Positions 21,840 through 34,611 of a stretch of DNA of 64,000 nt are shown in pieces; positions within the stretch are counted from its first letter, which is position 1; every line of letters begins with the position of its first letter. A model generated the notes under the pieces. It was not told the origin of the DNA and ran no database searches. It worked only from the letters and a program-made list of their open reading frames with translations. Source of the DNA: Pestalotiopsis fici W106-1. Lineage: Eukaryota; Ascomycota; Sordariomycetes; Amphisphaeriales; Sporocadaceae. Where the stretch lies: positions 1 to 64,000 of the forward strand of contig NW_006917106.1 in NCBI RefSeq assembly GCF_000516985.1, read 5' to 3'. Made by a program: the position numbers and the translations under genes.

Positions 21840-24800
21840 TCACGCTGTGGTGTCATGGGCTGCATAAGGTTTCATCCATCTCCGCTTTACTGCCTTGTAG
21901 GCCTCGACCAAGGCAACATAGGCGGCGAAGCAAGCGACAACCACACCCCACTCCCAAGTGATGCCACTGTGCTTGAAGCCAATCTCATTCACGTAGGGTA
22001 TATAAATGACTGGAAAAGCAGCCAGGAAGCCACCAAAGACAGCCCAGAACAAGACCCTGTTCCTCATGATGGTCTGGAACACTGCAAAGGGGCCCGTGTA
22101 GAGCTCAGGGTTCATGGCAAAGAGCGAACGTGTAAAATGCTTGACCTCCAACGCCGTCACGAGCAAGAGAAAGACGAGCGTCGCAAATGTCGTGGCACGC
22201 GCCCGAAACACGGCGTCACACGACTCATTGTAGGCCGAGTTGCAGTCGAGACCGAGAACGGCTGGGTCGGTGCCAAAAGGCCCAAATGTCGTCGACGTGA
22301 ATGCAGCCAAGCAGAGAGACCCCATAAAGAAGCCATAGACCATCTTGTCTATAATCAGCTCCCACGTGAAGACACCAGCCCGCAGGCTGTGCGGTGGTCG
22401 CCTCATCACATCTGGCTGAGCCTCTTCGAGGCCGAGGCCAATGGCGAGTCCTGATGAGGTGATTAGGTTGGCCCACAGAATCTCGAGAGGAGACAACGGG
22501 AACACCGAGTGCCCGTCACCGTCCTTGAAGGACAGGGCAATGAGCAATAGGATAACTTGGGCAATGTTGGAGACGAGGAGATGGAGCAGGAACTTTTGAA
22601 TATTGTCAAAAAGACGACGGCCCTCCATGATTGCCGTCACAATGGACTCAAAGTTGTCATCGGTCAGAACCATGTCGGCAGCCTCCTTGGCTACGTCACT
22701 CCCGTTCATGCCCATGGCAATACCGACGTCGGCCTTCTTGAGCGCGGGCGAGTCGTTGACACCATCCCCAGTCATGACACAGAATGCACGTCGGCGGTGC
22801 AGCGCCTCAACCATTCGGACTTTTGTTGCAGGGCTGCAGCGAGCCAAAACAAGGGGCAACTGCTCGAGGCCGTCAATCTCCTCCTCGCCGAGAGCATCAA
22901 ACATGTTGGCCTGCATGACCACGCTGCCCACGCGGGCAGGGCAGAGGTCGCTCTCGAGAATGCCAACCTCGTGGGCAATTGCCGTTGCCGTCTTGATGTG
23001 GTCGCCAGTGAGCATGTGAACAGTGATACCTGCACGCTTACATCTCTGCACTGCGGCAGCCGTTTCGAGGCGTGGCGGGTCATAGAGGCCGGCCAGGCCC
23101 AAAGCATTCAAGTGACTTTCGGCCGCTTCGCGATTCTTGGTACTTTCGTCGCTCAGGGCAGTGACTTTCTCAGCGATGCAGAGGACTCGCAGACCCTCGG
23201 CAGCCAGGGACTCGGCCTCTGCCGTGATGGCGGCTTTGAAGTCATCCGTGGCATCCAGCAGTGGGAGTATGGCCTCGAGGGCGCCCTTGCTATAGACATG
23301 CGCCAAGTCGGATCCCAAATGCTTGTAGACAACCGTCATCCGCTTGCAGGATGAGTCAAAGGGGAATTCGGCAACCAAGTTGGACGTCTTGTTCTGCACA
23401 ATGGTGGACTTGCTAAGGCCGAAGCGCATAGCAAAAACGTGCAGCGCAACCTCGGTCGGTTCGCCAGTCGCGGTCCAGTCCGAGGGGCCTACAGTTGAAA
23501 TCGTGGACGTCTCTCCTAGGTCATCGCCGAGCCCAGTCTTGCCGTCGCTGACAACCGAATTGTTACAGAGCGAGATACACTCGACGAAGGCTTGGGATCC
23601 TTTGGAGAGCTGCAGGGCCGAGGTAGGATCCGCCTTGTCTTCCCTGTCCGGACCCCATCTGACACTTCCGCTGCTCGGGTCGAGAGGGTGCATACATTCT
23701 TCTACCGTAGCCATCGAACCATCGCATAGCCAGATCTTTCTAGTGATCATCTTGCCTTGGGTGAGTGTCCCGGTCTTGTCGGTGCAGATATTGGTCACGC
23801 CACCTACAGCCTCCAGGGCTGACATCTTTCGTACGATTACGTTGCCTCGCGCCATTGCCTTTGTTCCCACGGCAATGCTGATGGTGAGCACAGCAATGAG
23901 CGATTCAGGTATGACGGCGACCCCGACACAGATACCGTAGATGAGCACTTCGTCGCTGATCTCGAACTTGCTGACAGAAAAGACAATGATGACCAGTAGA
24001 GCGGCGAGTGCGAAGAGTAGCAGAGCAAACTTGCTAAGCTTGACCTGGAGAGGGGTGCCGTCGAGACCGAGGATGCTCTTCATTGTGACTTTTGTTCTGC
24101 TGAGCAACCGCGCAGCAAAGGACAGGTCTTGTCCAGCAAAGGGATTTGCTCTCAGCATTTCTGCAATCTTACCAACCTCGGTCGACATACCCGTAGCGAC
24201 TACTACAGCAGTGCCTCTGCCTCGGGTGATCTTGCTGGCCGAATACAACACTGTGGGAGAAATTCAGTATATAGTGACTGACGGCTATTCGCACATTTTC
24301 ACATATCCACTGAGTAACGGTAGAAAACGCTCGTGGTGACGGGAGCATATAGGCTGGGAAACTGGTAGGTTGCGGAAGGTTCTACTCACTATTGATCCTG
24401 TCGCCTAGGGGGACTTCCGGATCATCCAAGATTGCCTCGGCATGCTTGCTAATGGGAAGCGACTCTCCGGTCAAGTGGGCTTCCTGGCACATGGTTAGCG
24501 AACAGCACGCTCTGCCCGTTGAAAAGAATCGCCCAGTCGCTCACATCGGTTGTCAGATTAAGGCCACCAATGAGTCGGAGGTCGGCTGGGACAATGTCTC
24601 CCACATGAAGGACAACGACATCACCTCGAACCAGCTCTTCGGCCTTGATGCCAACGGTTCGTCCCTGTCGGATGACCTTGCAAGTTGGTGCAGAGAGTGC
24701 AAAGAGTGACTGAATTGCCTTTTCAGCTTTGAAGTCTTGCCAAAAGCTGGCAAACTGTCAGTTGATTGTGCACTGGGTGTTTGAAGATACTACTCTCTTG

Positions 24801-25302
24801 CATGGGCAGTCGTAGCGCCAACGGCATCACCATTACAGGGAAGAGGAGTATATTATACTTCACAGAAGTCTGGTCGCGTGACACCTGGCTTGACAAAGCG
24901 TGATAGCCAGGCAAGCCAGTATACGGGGCAGAATGTAGGACCATGATGGAGTGGGCAAGGATAACGGAGCAATACGACTTAAATGACTTACCCAACGACA
25001 ATGTTGAGGCCGATGACAAAGGCAATGATGCCAGCTTCGATATAATCGTGTATGGCAAAGGAGATGGCCATGACGGCAACGAGGACAAGTGTCAAGCTGT
25101 TGCTAATCTGCCTCATGAAAATCTTCCACGGGGATAGCCCTTTAGCTCCTTCAACCTTGTTAGGCCCATGCTGCTCCAGGCGAGAAGAGGCTTCGGCATC
25201 GTCGAGTCCATGCTGGAAGTTGGTCTGTAGCAGAAGCTGCTCTAGTTGCTCGAGTTGGACCGTATGAGCGGAGTCGACGGGGGCAAGGGGAGGATCACCC
25301 AT
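21840..25302 (-). CDS. P-type cation ATPase, ENA (Na+/K+ efflux, type IID) group
   Basis: Four exons: 25302-24992, 24746-24545, 24483-24390 and 24250-21840, giving 1005 aa. The order is an N-terminal cation-ATPase domain (LEQHGPNKVEGAKGLSPWKI), membrane segments 1-2, an actuator domain with LTGESLPIS, IPESLIAVLTI in segment 4, the phosphorylation site ICTDKTGTLTQGKM, the nucleotide domain, the hinge VMTGDGVNDSPALKKADVG, and six further membrane segments. IPESL in segment 4 and the overall pattern fit the fungal ENA/Cta3 type rather than PMR1 (PEGLP). It would export Na+ or K+ at the plasma membrane in ATP-dependent fashion. No truncation is seen, and there is no long C-terminal regulatory tail. 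Confidence 0.9.
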
Positions 25303-27936
25303 TCACGTAGACGTTCAGAGCTCAGCAAGCTATGCTGCTGTGGCTGACTGTATATATATGTATGTAATACAATACTGGATGCTGTCTGGTCTGTGCAACT
25401 ATGCAGAGTCACTTTGCGCGGCCTGTGATATGTTTCCTGGATCCGACAATGTTTCGTAGATGAATGGGACACAACCCGATATTCATAGGCGAAGCGACAG
25501 AAAAGAAGCAAAGGAGGACAAGGGAAGGAAAGATGGAAGGCGAATAGGTCGACTACTAATAACAACAAGTAGAGAGTGGCATGTAGGTACTTACCTACCT
25601 ACCTAGTAGAGAGTCAGGTAGGTACCAAGCAAACCAATTTTGAACTCCAGCTTCGTCTGCCTCGCCATAAGCGAATAAACAAGGGGATACGCTTGCTCGA
25701 TTGATTTTCCTTCCTGCAACGGAAAGGAAAGAGCAATGATCCCGTACATACATTACCAGGCACTCCTACATGACCCAAGATGGTATCTACCTACCTGCTT
25801 TACTTTTGGGTATGTACTCCCCTACATGCCTACAGAGTATGTACATTCGATTACCTACTACATGATCCGCCTGTAAGTAGTGTAGGTAATGTACAGAGTA
25901 GTAGCTACCAGATTGGCAGGCGTTTTCTTTTCCTTTCCTTATTTCTTGCTTGCCCAGAAGCCCACCCCCTCATTAACGGGTCACCCAAGACTCCAAGAGC
26001 ATCTCCTAATGCATGTGGCCAATCGCCAAGGGTCCAAAGTCAAGTCAAGAAGAGGCGTTGACGCTGATATTGGTTAGATGTCACTTGGGAGCTCTTGGCT
26101 AGCTGGGATTGTCGAACCATATCAGCGAACGACCGCTGCGGGGGGAGGGCAGCGCAAGGGTGGAGTCAAAAAAAAAAAGAAAAGGAAAAGAGTCGACTCA
26201 ACATAACTTTACCTGGGCTGCATACCTTATGCTGTTGGCTGGGTGCAGCTGGGCAGTGATGTATGTACGTAGGTAAAAATACGTGTGCATCTGCTAGCCG
26301 TTACACGTTTTTCTTCTTCTATCTCTAAATCTTGCAAGCAAAGCAATGTACGTTTGTACACACTTGGTATGTTTGGTTTGGGCAACGGTGAGCGGGCACG
26401 TTTAGAGTGCTGTAGGCGGTAAGTTAATGCAACCACGCCTGCTGACTGCTTGGGGAACTCGGGGACATGCCTTATGTACATACCTGACTACCTATGGATC
26501 TTATGTAACTGCTCGGCAACTCGGCCACGAACCGACAGGGGCTCAAGTGCTCCCAAGGCTATATAGTAATGTTCGGATACCCGTGGACCTTGATTTATCG
26601 TCGAGGTGGAACAGTCAACGGATGTGTTGGATATCTCGGCGCCAACACATGCGATACCTACCAAGTTACTTTTCTTACCCACACCGTGTACGAATTATAT
26701 GGGAATGGCCGCTCGGCGTTGAGTCAAGATACTCAGCACGATGCCAGCCTCGGGATGTAGTAGGACCGTTACAGTATGTAGGTAGATACAGAGAAGTGCC
26801 GCAACGAAATTGCCCGCGCCAGCCACAACCGCTGCACTGTTTCCAGCGCCCCGCTCCCCGGGCTTACGGCGAGATAGCGGCTGAGGTAGGCCGTCAACGC
26901 CGCCACGATGATCCATGGGGTCTATAACATGGCGGCATAATCATCTTTCTTCCTCCGGCACCGTTCAGCGCCGCCGCGACGCATCGGACGTAAGCCTCTC
27001 GGATGGTCGACAATCAAAACTCGGTTCCAATGTACTTGGATAATGATTTTGGAATCTGGGAAAAGTGAGACCACGGGCCATGACGCCGAGGTTTGTCATA
27101 TCTACATTGGGCGACACGACGAGAGTGAAAGGACAAAATGTGTACGAGCTATGTGCATGTGTGCTGGTTGCCAAGACCAAGTCGTAACGTACGTTGCCAA
27201 TGGCCAAGTGCCTAGAAGAACACAGCCACGCATGGCATCATCATCATTATTATCATCATCATCGTGATCAAAAAGTCAAGTCGAGTCGCGACCTTGTCCA
27301 CCCCTCACTAAAAAACACTTGGCCTTTCTAAAACGCCGAGACAACATAGGTCACGAGGTTTCCCATTCACCAACGGGGCTGCTTTCTTCTTCTTGTCTTT
27401 TCTTGCAGGTCATACTGGTTTCTCGGCTGGCACTGGCCTTCCTAGCGGCATTGGCCTTCCAGCTATCCTGTCGCAAGTCTGCTTGGCAATGTCACCGCCT
27501 CCAATGACGGGATGCATGCCTACCTTGGTAATCCAAGAACGGTGTGGATTGCCATGTGTATGCAATCTATTAACACTGGGTCTGTTCTATCGATCCAATC
27601 TGCATGCTTATCATTTCTTCTGTTTCTTGCCATCATTATCTTTTTTTTTTTTTTTTACCACTGGGCAATCATCAGAAGATGAAGGGAAAGGTTTCAACTA
27701 CATTGGACGTTCCATGTAGTAGGCCACCATCATTATTGGGTAATTAGAGTCTCTTGGGCATCAGGATCGTGCTCGTTGGTGGGTGATCAGCTGCAAAGTA
27801 TATAGGCGTGTGTCATGTCTACCTCTTCGCACACAGTGATGATATTAATGCTGCGTACTCTGCCGTGATGCAAATTCTTCTCCTTCTACTTCTTCCTTTT
27901 ACTTCTGATTAGTCGAGATCTCCCCTTCGTCTATTT
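25303..27936. other. Gene-poor 2.6-kb region
   Basis: No ORF here has a recognisable domain; the longest (26427-26927, 166 codons) is compositionally odd and unsupported. TACCTA/TAGGTA words are frequent (for example 25585-25625 and 25790-25870). It also holds a poly-A run near 26168, an ATC/ATT microsatellite near 27238-27265 and a poly-T run near 27641-27656. It holds the ATPase promoter and the amidohydrolase 3' end. Confidence 0.5.
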
Positions 27937-29586
27937 CTAACTTGCCACGCTGGCAGAATTGGCGTCAAAGACCTTCCTGGCCTTGAACCAGGTCTGCTTA
28001 ACGCTTGCCTGTAACAGACTCGCAGTGTCCCACTCCATGTCGACGACTGCAAAATCCGCCGAGAGGCCAACATCGAGCTTGCCCGTGAGGTTGTCTGCGA
28101 AACAACTGTATGCAGAGCCAGCCGTAGCCCCAGAAATGGCGGCGGACAACTGCAGGGCGAACTGGGGGTTGACGGTGGTCTGCAGGTCGGGCTCGCGAGC
28201 TGAGCGGCGCGTCGTGGCCGTGTAGATGTTTTGCAACGGGCCGTGAGGTGCGGTCGGGGCGTCCGACCCCAGCGCGAGCACCGCGCCGCCGTCGGCAAAG
28301 TCCTTGTAGGCAAACGCGCGCCCGCACCGATCTTCCCCCAGGAGCTGCGGCCAAGCTCGCAGGATTGCCGGGTCCGAGTGCACGGGCTGAACCGATGCCG
28401 TGATGCCCAGCCGCCCGAGACGAGCCGCATCCTCTGGCATGGCGAGCTCTAAATGCTCGATGCGGTGCCTGCGACCAACAGTGGCATTCTGCTCGAGAGC
28501 ATCAATGGCCATGCGCACCGTGTAGTCTCCAATAGCGTGGAGGGCGCACTGTAAGCCAGCCTCGTCGGCCTTTTTGACCACGGGTGCGATTTCCTCCAAC
28601 GTCCACAGCGGGCTGCAGTCGACGGCATTGGACGAGTACGGCTCGGTGAGTGCTGCTGTGCAAGCATCTATAATTCCATCGCATATGATCTTGATGCCGG
28701 CAATGCGAAAGTCGGGGCTAGTCTCGGCGTTGAGCTCGTCCCTCAGCTCAATGGCTCTGTCCACTTGCGCCAGCGTCTCTGCTGGGTCTTTTTTGGGGGC
28801 AATCAGCCAGTGGGCCGCCAGTCTAAAGGGAAGAGCTTCCCTCTGCCTCAGGGTTTGTATAGCTTCCAGCGCGTTCTCGTCCAAGGCCATGTCAATGGCG
28901 CCCGTATAACCCTCTGCGTTAAAGACCTCTATGGCGCCCCTAATGGATGCCAGCTTCTCATCCATGGAGGCCACTCGGGCCAGATGCGGCCAGATGATGA
29001 GCATGACACAGGATTCAAGCAGGACACCCGTGGCTTGGCCCGATGCATCCCTCTCTATCGTGCCTCCCACAGGATCTGGGGTGTCGGCAATGTCGAGTTC
29101 CGCGAGCGCAGCAGTGTTACACCAGGTAGCGTGCAGGCTTTTCTCGTCAATGTAGATTGGCCTTGGATCTATGTCGTCGAGCATTGCCGATGTGACTTTT
29201 CCTGGTGTCATAGAAAACATCCATCCTTTGCAGGTGATTCTTTGTGCGCTGGGGTTGGCCTCGGCATACTCCTTGATGGCTGCCTTGATATCGTCCAAGT
29301 TCCGGCAGTGCTGCAGTGGTACGCTTTTCAGCGACTGGCCGAGACTAAGGAGATGTATGTGGCCATCAAAAAAACCCGGCAGGACAATGCGGCCCTGCAT
29401 GTCGTGGCGAACGGCACCTGATGCTTCGGCTTGTGCTACCTGGGCGTCGCTGGACTGGCCGACATGAGTGATTTGCCCAGCAGCATCGGCAACGATGCAG
29501 TCGACAAAGTGGTGATTCCGGCCATCTGTGCCCGAACTCTGAAAGAACCTTCCATTGTGAAAGATGACGGCGCTCGACGAACCCAT
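27937..29586 (-). CDS. Amidohydrolase family 3 (YtcJ-like) protein
   Basis: A single exon of 549 aa, about normal length. I chose the start MGSSSAVIFHNGRFF because an N-terminal beta-sandwich strand follows directly; the upstream in-frame extension to 29790 is low quality. Metal ligands are visible: the first HxH in FFDGHIHLLS, a histidine in ALHAIGD, HRIEHLEL, and the aspartate in LGSDAPTAPHGPL. Members hydrolyse C-N bonds (N-acyl or formamide-type substrates) with a TIM-barrel metal site; the substrate cannot be inferred. No signal peptide, so it is probably cytosolic. Confidence 0.9.
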   Translation of the reverse strand: MGSSSAVIFHNGRFFQSSGTDGRNHHFVDCIVADAAGQITHVGQSSDAQVAQAEASGAVRHDMQGRIVLPGFFDGHIHLLSLGQSLKSVPLQHCRNLDDIKAAIKEYAEANPSAQRITCKGWMFSMTPGKVTSAMLDDIDPRPIYIDEKSLHATWCNTAALAELDIADTPDPVGGTIERDASGQATGVLLESCVMLIIWPHLARVASMDEKLASIRGAIEVFNAEGYTGAIDMALDENALEAIQTLRQREALPFRLAAHWLIAPKKDPAETLAQVDRAIELRDELNAETSPDFRIAGIKIICDGIIDACTAALTEPYSSNAVDCSPLWTLEEIAPVVKKADEAGLQCALHAIGDYTVRMAIDALEQNATVGRRHRIEHLELAMPEDAARLGRLGITASVQPVHSDPAILRAWPQLLGEDRCGRAFAYKDFADGGAVLALGSDAPTAPHGPLQNIYTATTRRSAREPDLQTTVNPQFALQLSAAISGATAGSAYSCFADNLTGKLDVGLSADFAVVDMEWDTASLLQASVKQTWFKARKVFDANSASVAS

Positions 29587-30592
29587 GTTGTCTGTATGCA
29601 GGTGGATATCTCCACGCTGTCCAAGACTGGTAACAATGTAAAGGAAAGATGAAAACACTATGTACGACGGAAGGCAGAGGCTCAAGAAGAGGAAACGAAA
29701 ATCCTGGGAGTGTGGGTTGTGCTGTGATGATAGCCGAGGCTGGAGTGTTACCTTGTGTGAATTATGACAAGAAGGTCGGATTTGGGTCACGAATCAGGTA
29801 GTCACAGTTAATGAGTAGCCAATAAATTGACGATGCAGCCCATGCTGATAACGATGGATCCCTGAATCCGATCACGGCCTGTTAGCTCAGCGTTGGTGTG
29901 GCCATTTCATTAGTCGCCATTCATTGTGTACGTCGTTTCCTGCTGCAATTCACCATCTGGAGGAGAGGGGGAGGAAAAAGAAGAGAGAAAGAGAAGAGAG
30001 AAACAAGTGGGTATAGGAGGTATGAGCTGGCACCATGAGACTCGCACTCTTTCATCGAAGGATCTTGCACGCTTGGTGTCTATGCTTTCAGTTATAGACT
30101 AGAACCAGTGCCTGTGGGTGTTGCTTACGTCCAATAATCGATTTGTACCTACCTACCATTTACATAGGGCAGGTTCGGGGTTGGATTGTCTCCACCGATT
30201 ATACTCCCTACTAGGTATCTAGTGTAAGTTGGAGGTATACGTTTCACTGTTGCCCGTAATGGGCCGCGACGTCACCAGTTAGACGCGTTCGGGTTAATCA
30301 CTTACAGACTCTTTGAAACTGTTTTTTCGGGGGGGTCTTTTGTGCAAGTCGTTTCAGCTCTCATGGAAACCCCTTCTTTGCTTTCTCTTCTTCGGAATAG
30401 CAGAAGGTATATACATGGGTGGCGTCAGCCAAAAAAAAAAAAAAAAAAGGCCGTCTGACCTCGGCGATAGCAGCACCAGGAAAGGCATTCACGGCCAGAG
30501 AAATGAATAAAAGACGGCTAGCTACTCAGCTACGTGATCGTTTGTATGATACTGCAATCGTTACTCACATCATACGAATCATTATTCTTGCC
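29587..30592. other. Intergenic, divergent promoters
   Basis: About 1 kb between divergent genes. It contains purine-rich stretches near 29960-30005, TACCTACC words near 30149 and a poly-A run at about 30430-30448. No gene supported. Confidence 0.5.
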
Positions 30593-31405
30593 ATGAATTC
30601 ATCATTACCTTCAAAGCACACCTCCGTGGTTGTCACCTACATTGGGACTGCCACAGCAATCATCGAAATTGAAGGGGTAACCTTTTTGACGGATCCTTAT
30701 TTCTCGCCAGACGGGACGTCATGGGAGGTGGTACCCGGAGTATTCCTCACGAGTCACTACACTCCAGCTCTAGGCCTGTCAGCACTGCCGCCCATTGATG
30801 TAGTCCTACTCAGCCATGAGGACCATCCGGACAACCTAGACGAGGTGGGCCGTAGATTGCTGGATGGACGGATTGTATTCACAACTACCGATGGCGCCCG
30901 GAAGCTGGCACCGCGGCCCGGCGTTCGGGGGCTCAAGCCCTGGGAGACGGTCAGAGTGGAACGGGCGGGCAAGACGTTCGAAATCACCGGGACGCCTTGC
31001 CGGCATCTTCCCGGTGGTGAATGTACGGGGTTTGTGCTGTCGACGGCGAACTTGGGAATGACGGATGGCCGGCCCAATGCCATTTATTTCTCGGGCGACA
31101 CAGTCTATATCGAGGAACTTGCCGGCATCAGGGGTCGATTTCATGTCTCGGTTGCACTCTTGAACATTGGGGCGGCAGCAGCAGCGGTGCCAGGAATGAA
31201 GGAGCCACTCTTGATAACCATGGACGGGAGACAAGCGGCACAGTTACATCGCGACATGGGAGCTGACGTAATGATTCCGCTGCATTTTGAATGTTGGGAT
31301 CATTTTACTGAAGATAAAGCTGCACTACAGAGGATATTGGAAACCGAGGGCATCTCTGCCAATGTACGCTGGCTTGATCCAGGTGTTGCAACTAGAGTGA
31401 TATAG
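30593..31405 (+). CDS. Metallo-beta-lactamase-fold hydrolase (UlaG-like)
   Basis: A single exon of 270 aa. The ATG at 30593 (MNSSLPSKH) gives the family-like start TYIGTATAIIEIEGVTFLTDP; earlier in-frame ATGs at 30419 and 30503 would add Lys-rich sequence from a poly-A tract. The metal motif is LLSHEDHPDNLD (HxxDHxD type). Later metal ligands are likely in PCRHLPGG, the aspartate in IYFSGDTVY and the histidine in MIPLHFECWD. UlaG-like proteins are lactonases or phosphodiesterase-like hydrolases; the fungal substrate is unknown. It is probably cytosolic. Confidence 0.85.
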   Translation: MNSSLPSKHTSVVVTYIGTATAIIEIEGVTFLTDPYFSPDGTSWEVVPGVFLTSHYTPALGLSALPPIDVVLLSHEDHPDNLDEVGRRLLDGRIVFTTTDGARKLAPRPGVRGLKPWETVRVERAGKTFEITGTPCRHLPGGECTGFVLSTANLGMTDGRPNAIYFSGDTVYIEELAGIRGRFHVSVALLNIGAAAAAVPGMKEPLLITMDGRQAAQLHRDMGADVMIPLHFECWDHFTEDKAALQRILETEGISANVRWLDPGVATRVI

Positions 31406-31438
31406 AGGAGAGGCTTGTACTATGGTAGGTAGGTAGAC

Positions 31439-31475
<37 letters not shown>

Positions 31476-32658
31476 CGAGAGATAAAAGTATAATATTTTC
31501 TACCATGTATTGCAAACGTAATCAATTCTTTCGTAATATACCTCTTTACCCGTAGCAACTACCTAGGTTAGTAGGGTTACGACCTTAAGTTTAGGTAGGT
31601 ATTATTATCCCACCAGAGACTGTAAAGATATATGGTCTTCCAAACAATATGACTTGATTAATGATAAGGCTGGAAGAAAAAGGTGCAGGAATTGAACAGC
31701 TAGGATTTATTCTTCGCCAACGCTTGAACCGCCGCATCAGGAATATCCCCGCACTTCGGGGTATGTAAGCCAGGTAGGTACAAACAGGGCTCGAATGCAA
31801 GGTCATACCTACGTATTCACACCAATGCATGAACAACGTGTTACGTGAAATCTGGAGCTGAAGGTAGAAATGTCTCCCCCCCTACGTGGCACCGGCCCAA
31901 AAATGGAGAGCAGCACTAATCCGTAAAGTCTGTGCTGTCGTCCCCAGCTTCCAGCCTCTAGTGCGTATACCTTAATGTACTATACCTTAGCTGACAGCTT
32001 CCCCCAGGCTTTCCAGGCTTGCCATCAGCCCATCTGCCATTGAGGACCCCCGAGTGTACTAAACTTTGGGGCATCCCTGACGTCGGTGCCCGCACTGTTG
32101 ATGCCCGTCCACTATTAGCTAAACGTAGGGGAGCTGCCGAGGGAAGCATTTGGAGCTGATTGACTCACATGCAATTTTCGCCTCGGCTTCTACCAAAAAG
32201 TAAGATTACGGCTTTCAATGCAGACCAGATCAACCCTTGGCCCTTGAAGCAAAAACAACAAGAAACTAAAATTCTCGTCGTCAATCGCCTGGGTCCAAGG
32301 ATGAGGAGCATGGACACACCCATTCATATTCGTCGTCCATTATTTCCTTACTCGTTCATTCCATCCCTTCTCCTCGCCGCGCCGCCTCGCAGCAAGTCTT
32401 CAATCTACGCTTGATCAAACGTCTTCCGGCACGTCGATGCTGCGTGCAACTGTCCCTGTCACAGCTGGCAAATGCCCACGACGCATTTCACGAGCTATCG
32501 GGTAGTAGCAAAAGCACTGCAAACGGAGCAGACAGGACTGGCAAACAGACACACATGCAAGCAGGGAGCAAATACATTGCCATCCATTGTCGATCCGGCT
32601 AGTCACTGCTTGAGTACCTGCTCTCCCACTCTTTCCCTCTTTTCCTCCACTACTCAAC
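31406..32658. other. Intergenic with AT microsatellite
   Basis: An AT dinucleotide run at 31441-31472 lies about 35 bp after the hydrolase stop, followed by TAGGTA words near 31560-31600. The last 300 bases before the next start are CT-rich. No gene supported. Confidence 0.55.
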
Positions 32659-34611
32659 ATGGCCGACGCGTCCGGACCCGGCCCGTCGTCGTCATCGGCG
32701 CGACCCCGAGCAGCGTCGAAAGCCAAGAACCCATCCTCGGTCGCCGATCCGGTCATGCGCAACGCCCTCCGATACACCATCTCTGCCCGCGAATACGAAT
32801 CCCTCCATAAATATGTCCTTTCGCGCTCCAGGCTGTTGCGGAAGAGAGTGCCAACAGTCAGCGCCGTGGAAAAATACATGAACGGCCCCAGCGATGACAG
32901 TAGTCGAGGCAAAGGCAAGAGCAGCAAATCAGCAGTCGTCTTGGGTTCCTCGTCTTCTTCCTCATCCTCACCCTCCACCGGAGGAGCTGACACCTACAAT
33001 GCCAGGGCTATACGACATGCCCTGCGCCTCTTTGTCGCCACGGGCCTGGGAATGAAGCTCTACAATACCATCATGGCAAGGCTCAAGGGCCAGAAAGAGT
33101 ACGAGTCCCCTCTCTTGAATCCCGGGAAGACAGGATTGATCTGTTTGTCGTTGTTGGAAGCTGACCCGTTTCCTCCAGAATGTCGGCACAAAAGACGAAG
33201 AACGAGCCGTTTCACAAGTCACCCACGTTGCGCCTTTCGCTGTCTCTTTCTACCATACTACTCCTGTACCGGCTGCTGTTTCGTTTCCTCAGCCGCTTAC
33301 GCGCCCAACTACTGGCCCCAACGTCCGAGCCGTTCCGCAACCGCAACCCGCGGACAACACAGACGTTGACATCGCCATACGCACCTGCAGTTGGTGCCAG
33401 TCTAGCCGGTCTTGCCCTGGGCATTTATCCAGCCGAGCAGCTCCGCGTTTCGATCGCCATATACACCCTGTTCCGAGCACTCGAATTCGGTTGGAATCTC
33501 CTAGAAGACGACGGTGCCATTTGGGGCTGGAAAGCCAAGTTGGGCGGCAAGGGCGCAACCAAACGGGAAAGGCCGTGGTGGTTCGGGAGCTGGATGTTGC
33601 AGCCCTTTGCCTTTGGCCAGCTTCTGCATGCCACTGTGTTCGACCGTGACTGCGCTCCCGTCCCCTACATTGACTTTATCTGGAAGGGCACTTCGGAATA
33701 TCTGCACAGCGCGCCGAGGGATCTGCCTGGCGGCGTCAAGTGGCCGAGTCCATGGGACGTTGCTGATAGCCTCGCCCAGATGGCGAGGCTCAACTGGCCG
33801 TACGTATAATGTGATATCCTTTCTTATCCACGCCTTGCCTGCTAACACAGGAGTATCTGCCACCAGACCCTATATCAGCCCGACCTTGTTTCCAAATCAG
33901 GAAACACTGCCGGCCTCATTGTCAACAATTGCACCACTCACGTCGAGAGCGCACCCGCTCATAACGTCCCTTAGCTGTGCGACGCTGCATCCGAGCGACC
34001 CCTCATGCATGCGAACCTATGTGTCATTCTGGCTGCGCTCGTTCCCACGAATGGGCCGCTTCTTCCTCGTCTTTTATTCGTTGCTGATGCTGCCTCGCTA
34101 CAAGGCCCTCTACCACGCCCCGTTGACCGTCTTGACCAAACTGCTGGCACGTACCCTCCGCCTTTCCGGATTCGTCACGGGGGCCATCTCGACAGCGTGG
34201 GCCAGCATATGCCTCTTCCAGACCTGGCTGCCCCGCACGTTTCTCCCGACGCAGCGCTTCTTCTTTGGCGGCTTCTTGGCCGGTCTGTGGGGGTTCGTCG
34301 AGCGCAAGGAAGGCCGTGGCGTCTTTCTCTACAGTGCCCGCACAAGCATTGACAGCCTCTGGAAGGTTGGCGTCAAGCGAAGATGGTGGAAAGCCATGCA
34401 GGGTGGCGACCTCTGGGTCTTTGTCCTGGCACTAGCCATCACCGGTGCCGTCTACGAAAAGGATGTCGGGGCGATTCGGGAAGGCAATTGGAGAAAGGGC
34501 GTCAGCTGGGTTAGGGGCACGAGCTGGAAAGATTGGGAAGTTGAGGAGGTGGACGAGCAAGAAGAAGACGAAGAAGACGCGGTTGCTACGGCCGGGGTTC
34601 GGGAAAGGTGA
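32659..34611 (+). CDS. TMEM135-like multi-pass membrane protein
   Basis: Three exons, 32659-33098, 33179-33799 and 33867-34611, give 601 aa. The N-terminus is Ser/Ala/Pro-rich and disordered, with a polyserine run near residues 96-104. Several hydrophobic segments follow (LRLSLSLSTILLLYRLLFRF, a segment near the LALGIYPAEQLRVSIAIY block, RMGRFFLVFYSLLMLPRY, GFVTGAISTAWASICLF). The block FGGFLAGLWGFVERKEGRGVFLYSAR resembles the conserved region of TMEM135-like proteins, and the tail is acidic. TMEM135 proteins associate with peroxisomes, lipid droplets and mitochondria. Assignment is from the C-terminal pattern and is moderate; it is a real spliced gene with all frames closing. Confidence 0.7.

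Noticed and set aside
22557..23354. Long plus-strand ORF (265 codons) inside the P-type ATPase
   Set aside because: It is antisense to conserved ATPase exon 4 and has no recognisable domain.
26427..26927. Plus-strand ORF of 166 codons in the gene-poor region
   Set aside because: Arg/Pro/Tyr-rich, no family resemblance, no splice partners and no promoter logic.
28765..29421. Plus-strand ORF of 218 codons inside the amidohydrolase
   Set aside because: Shadow of a GC-rich conserved coding strand; no domain.
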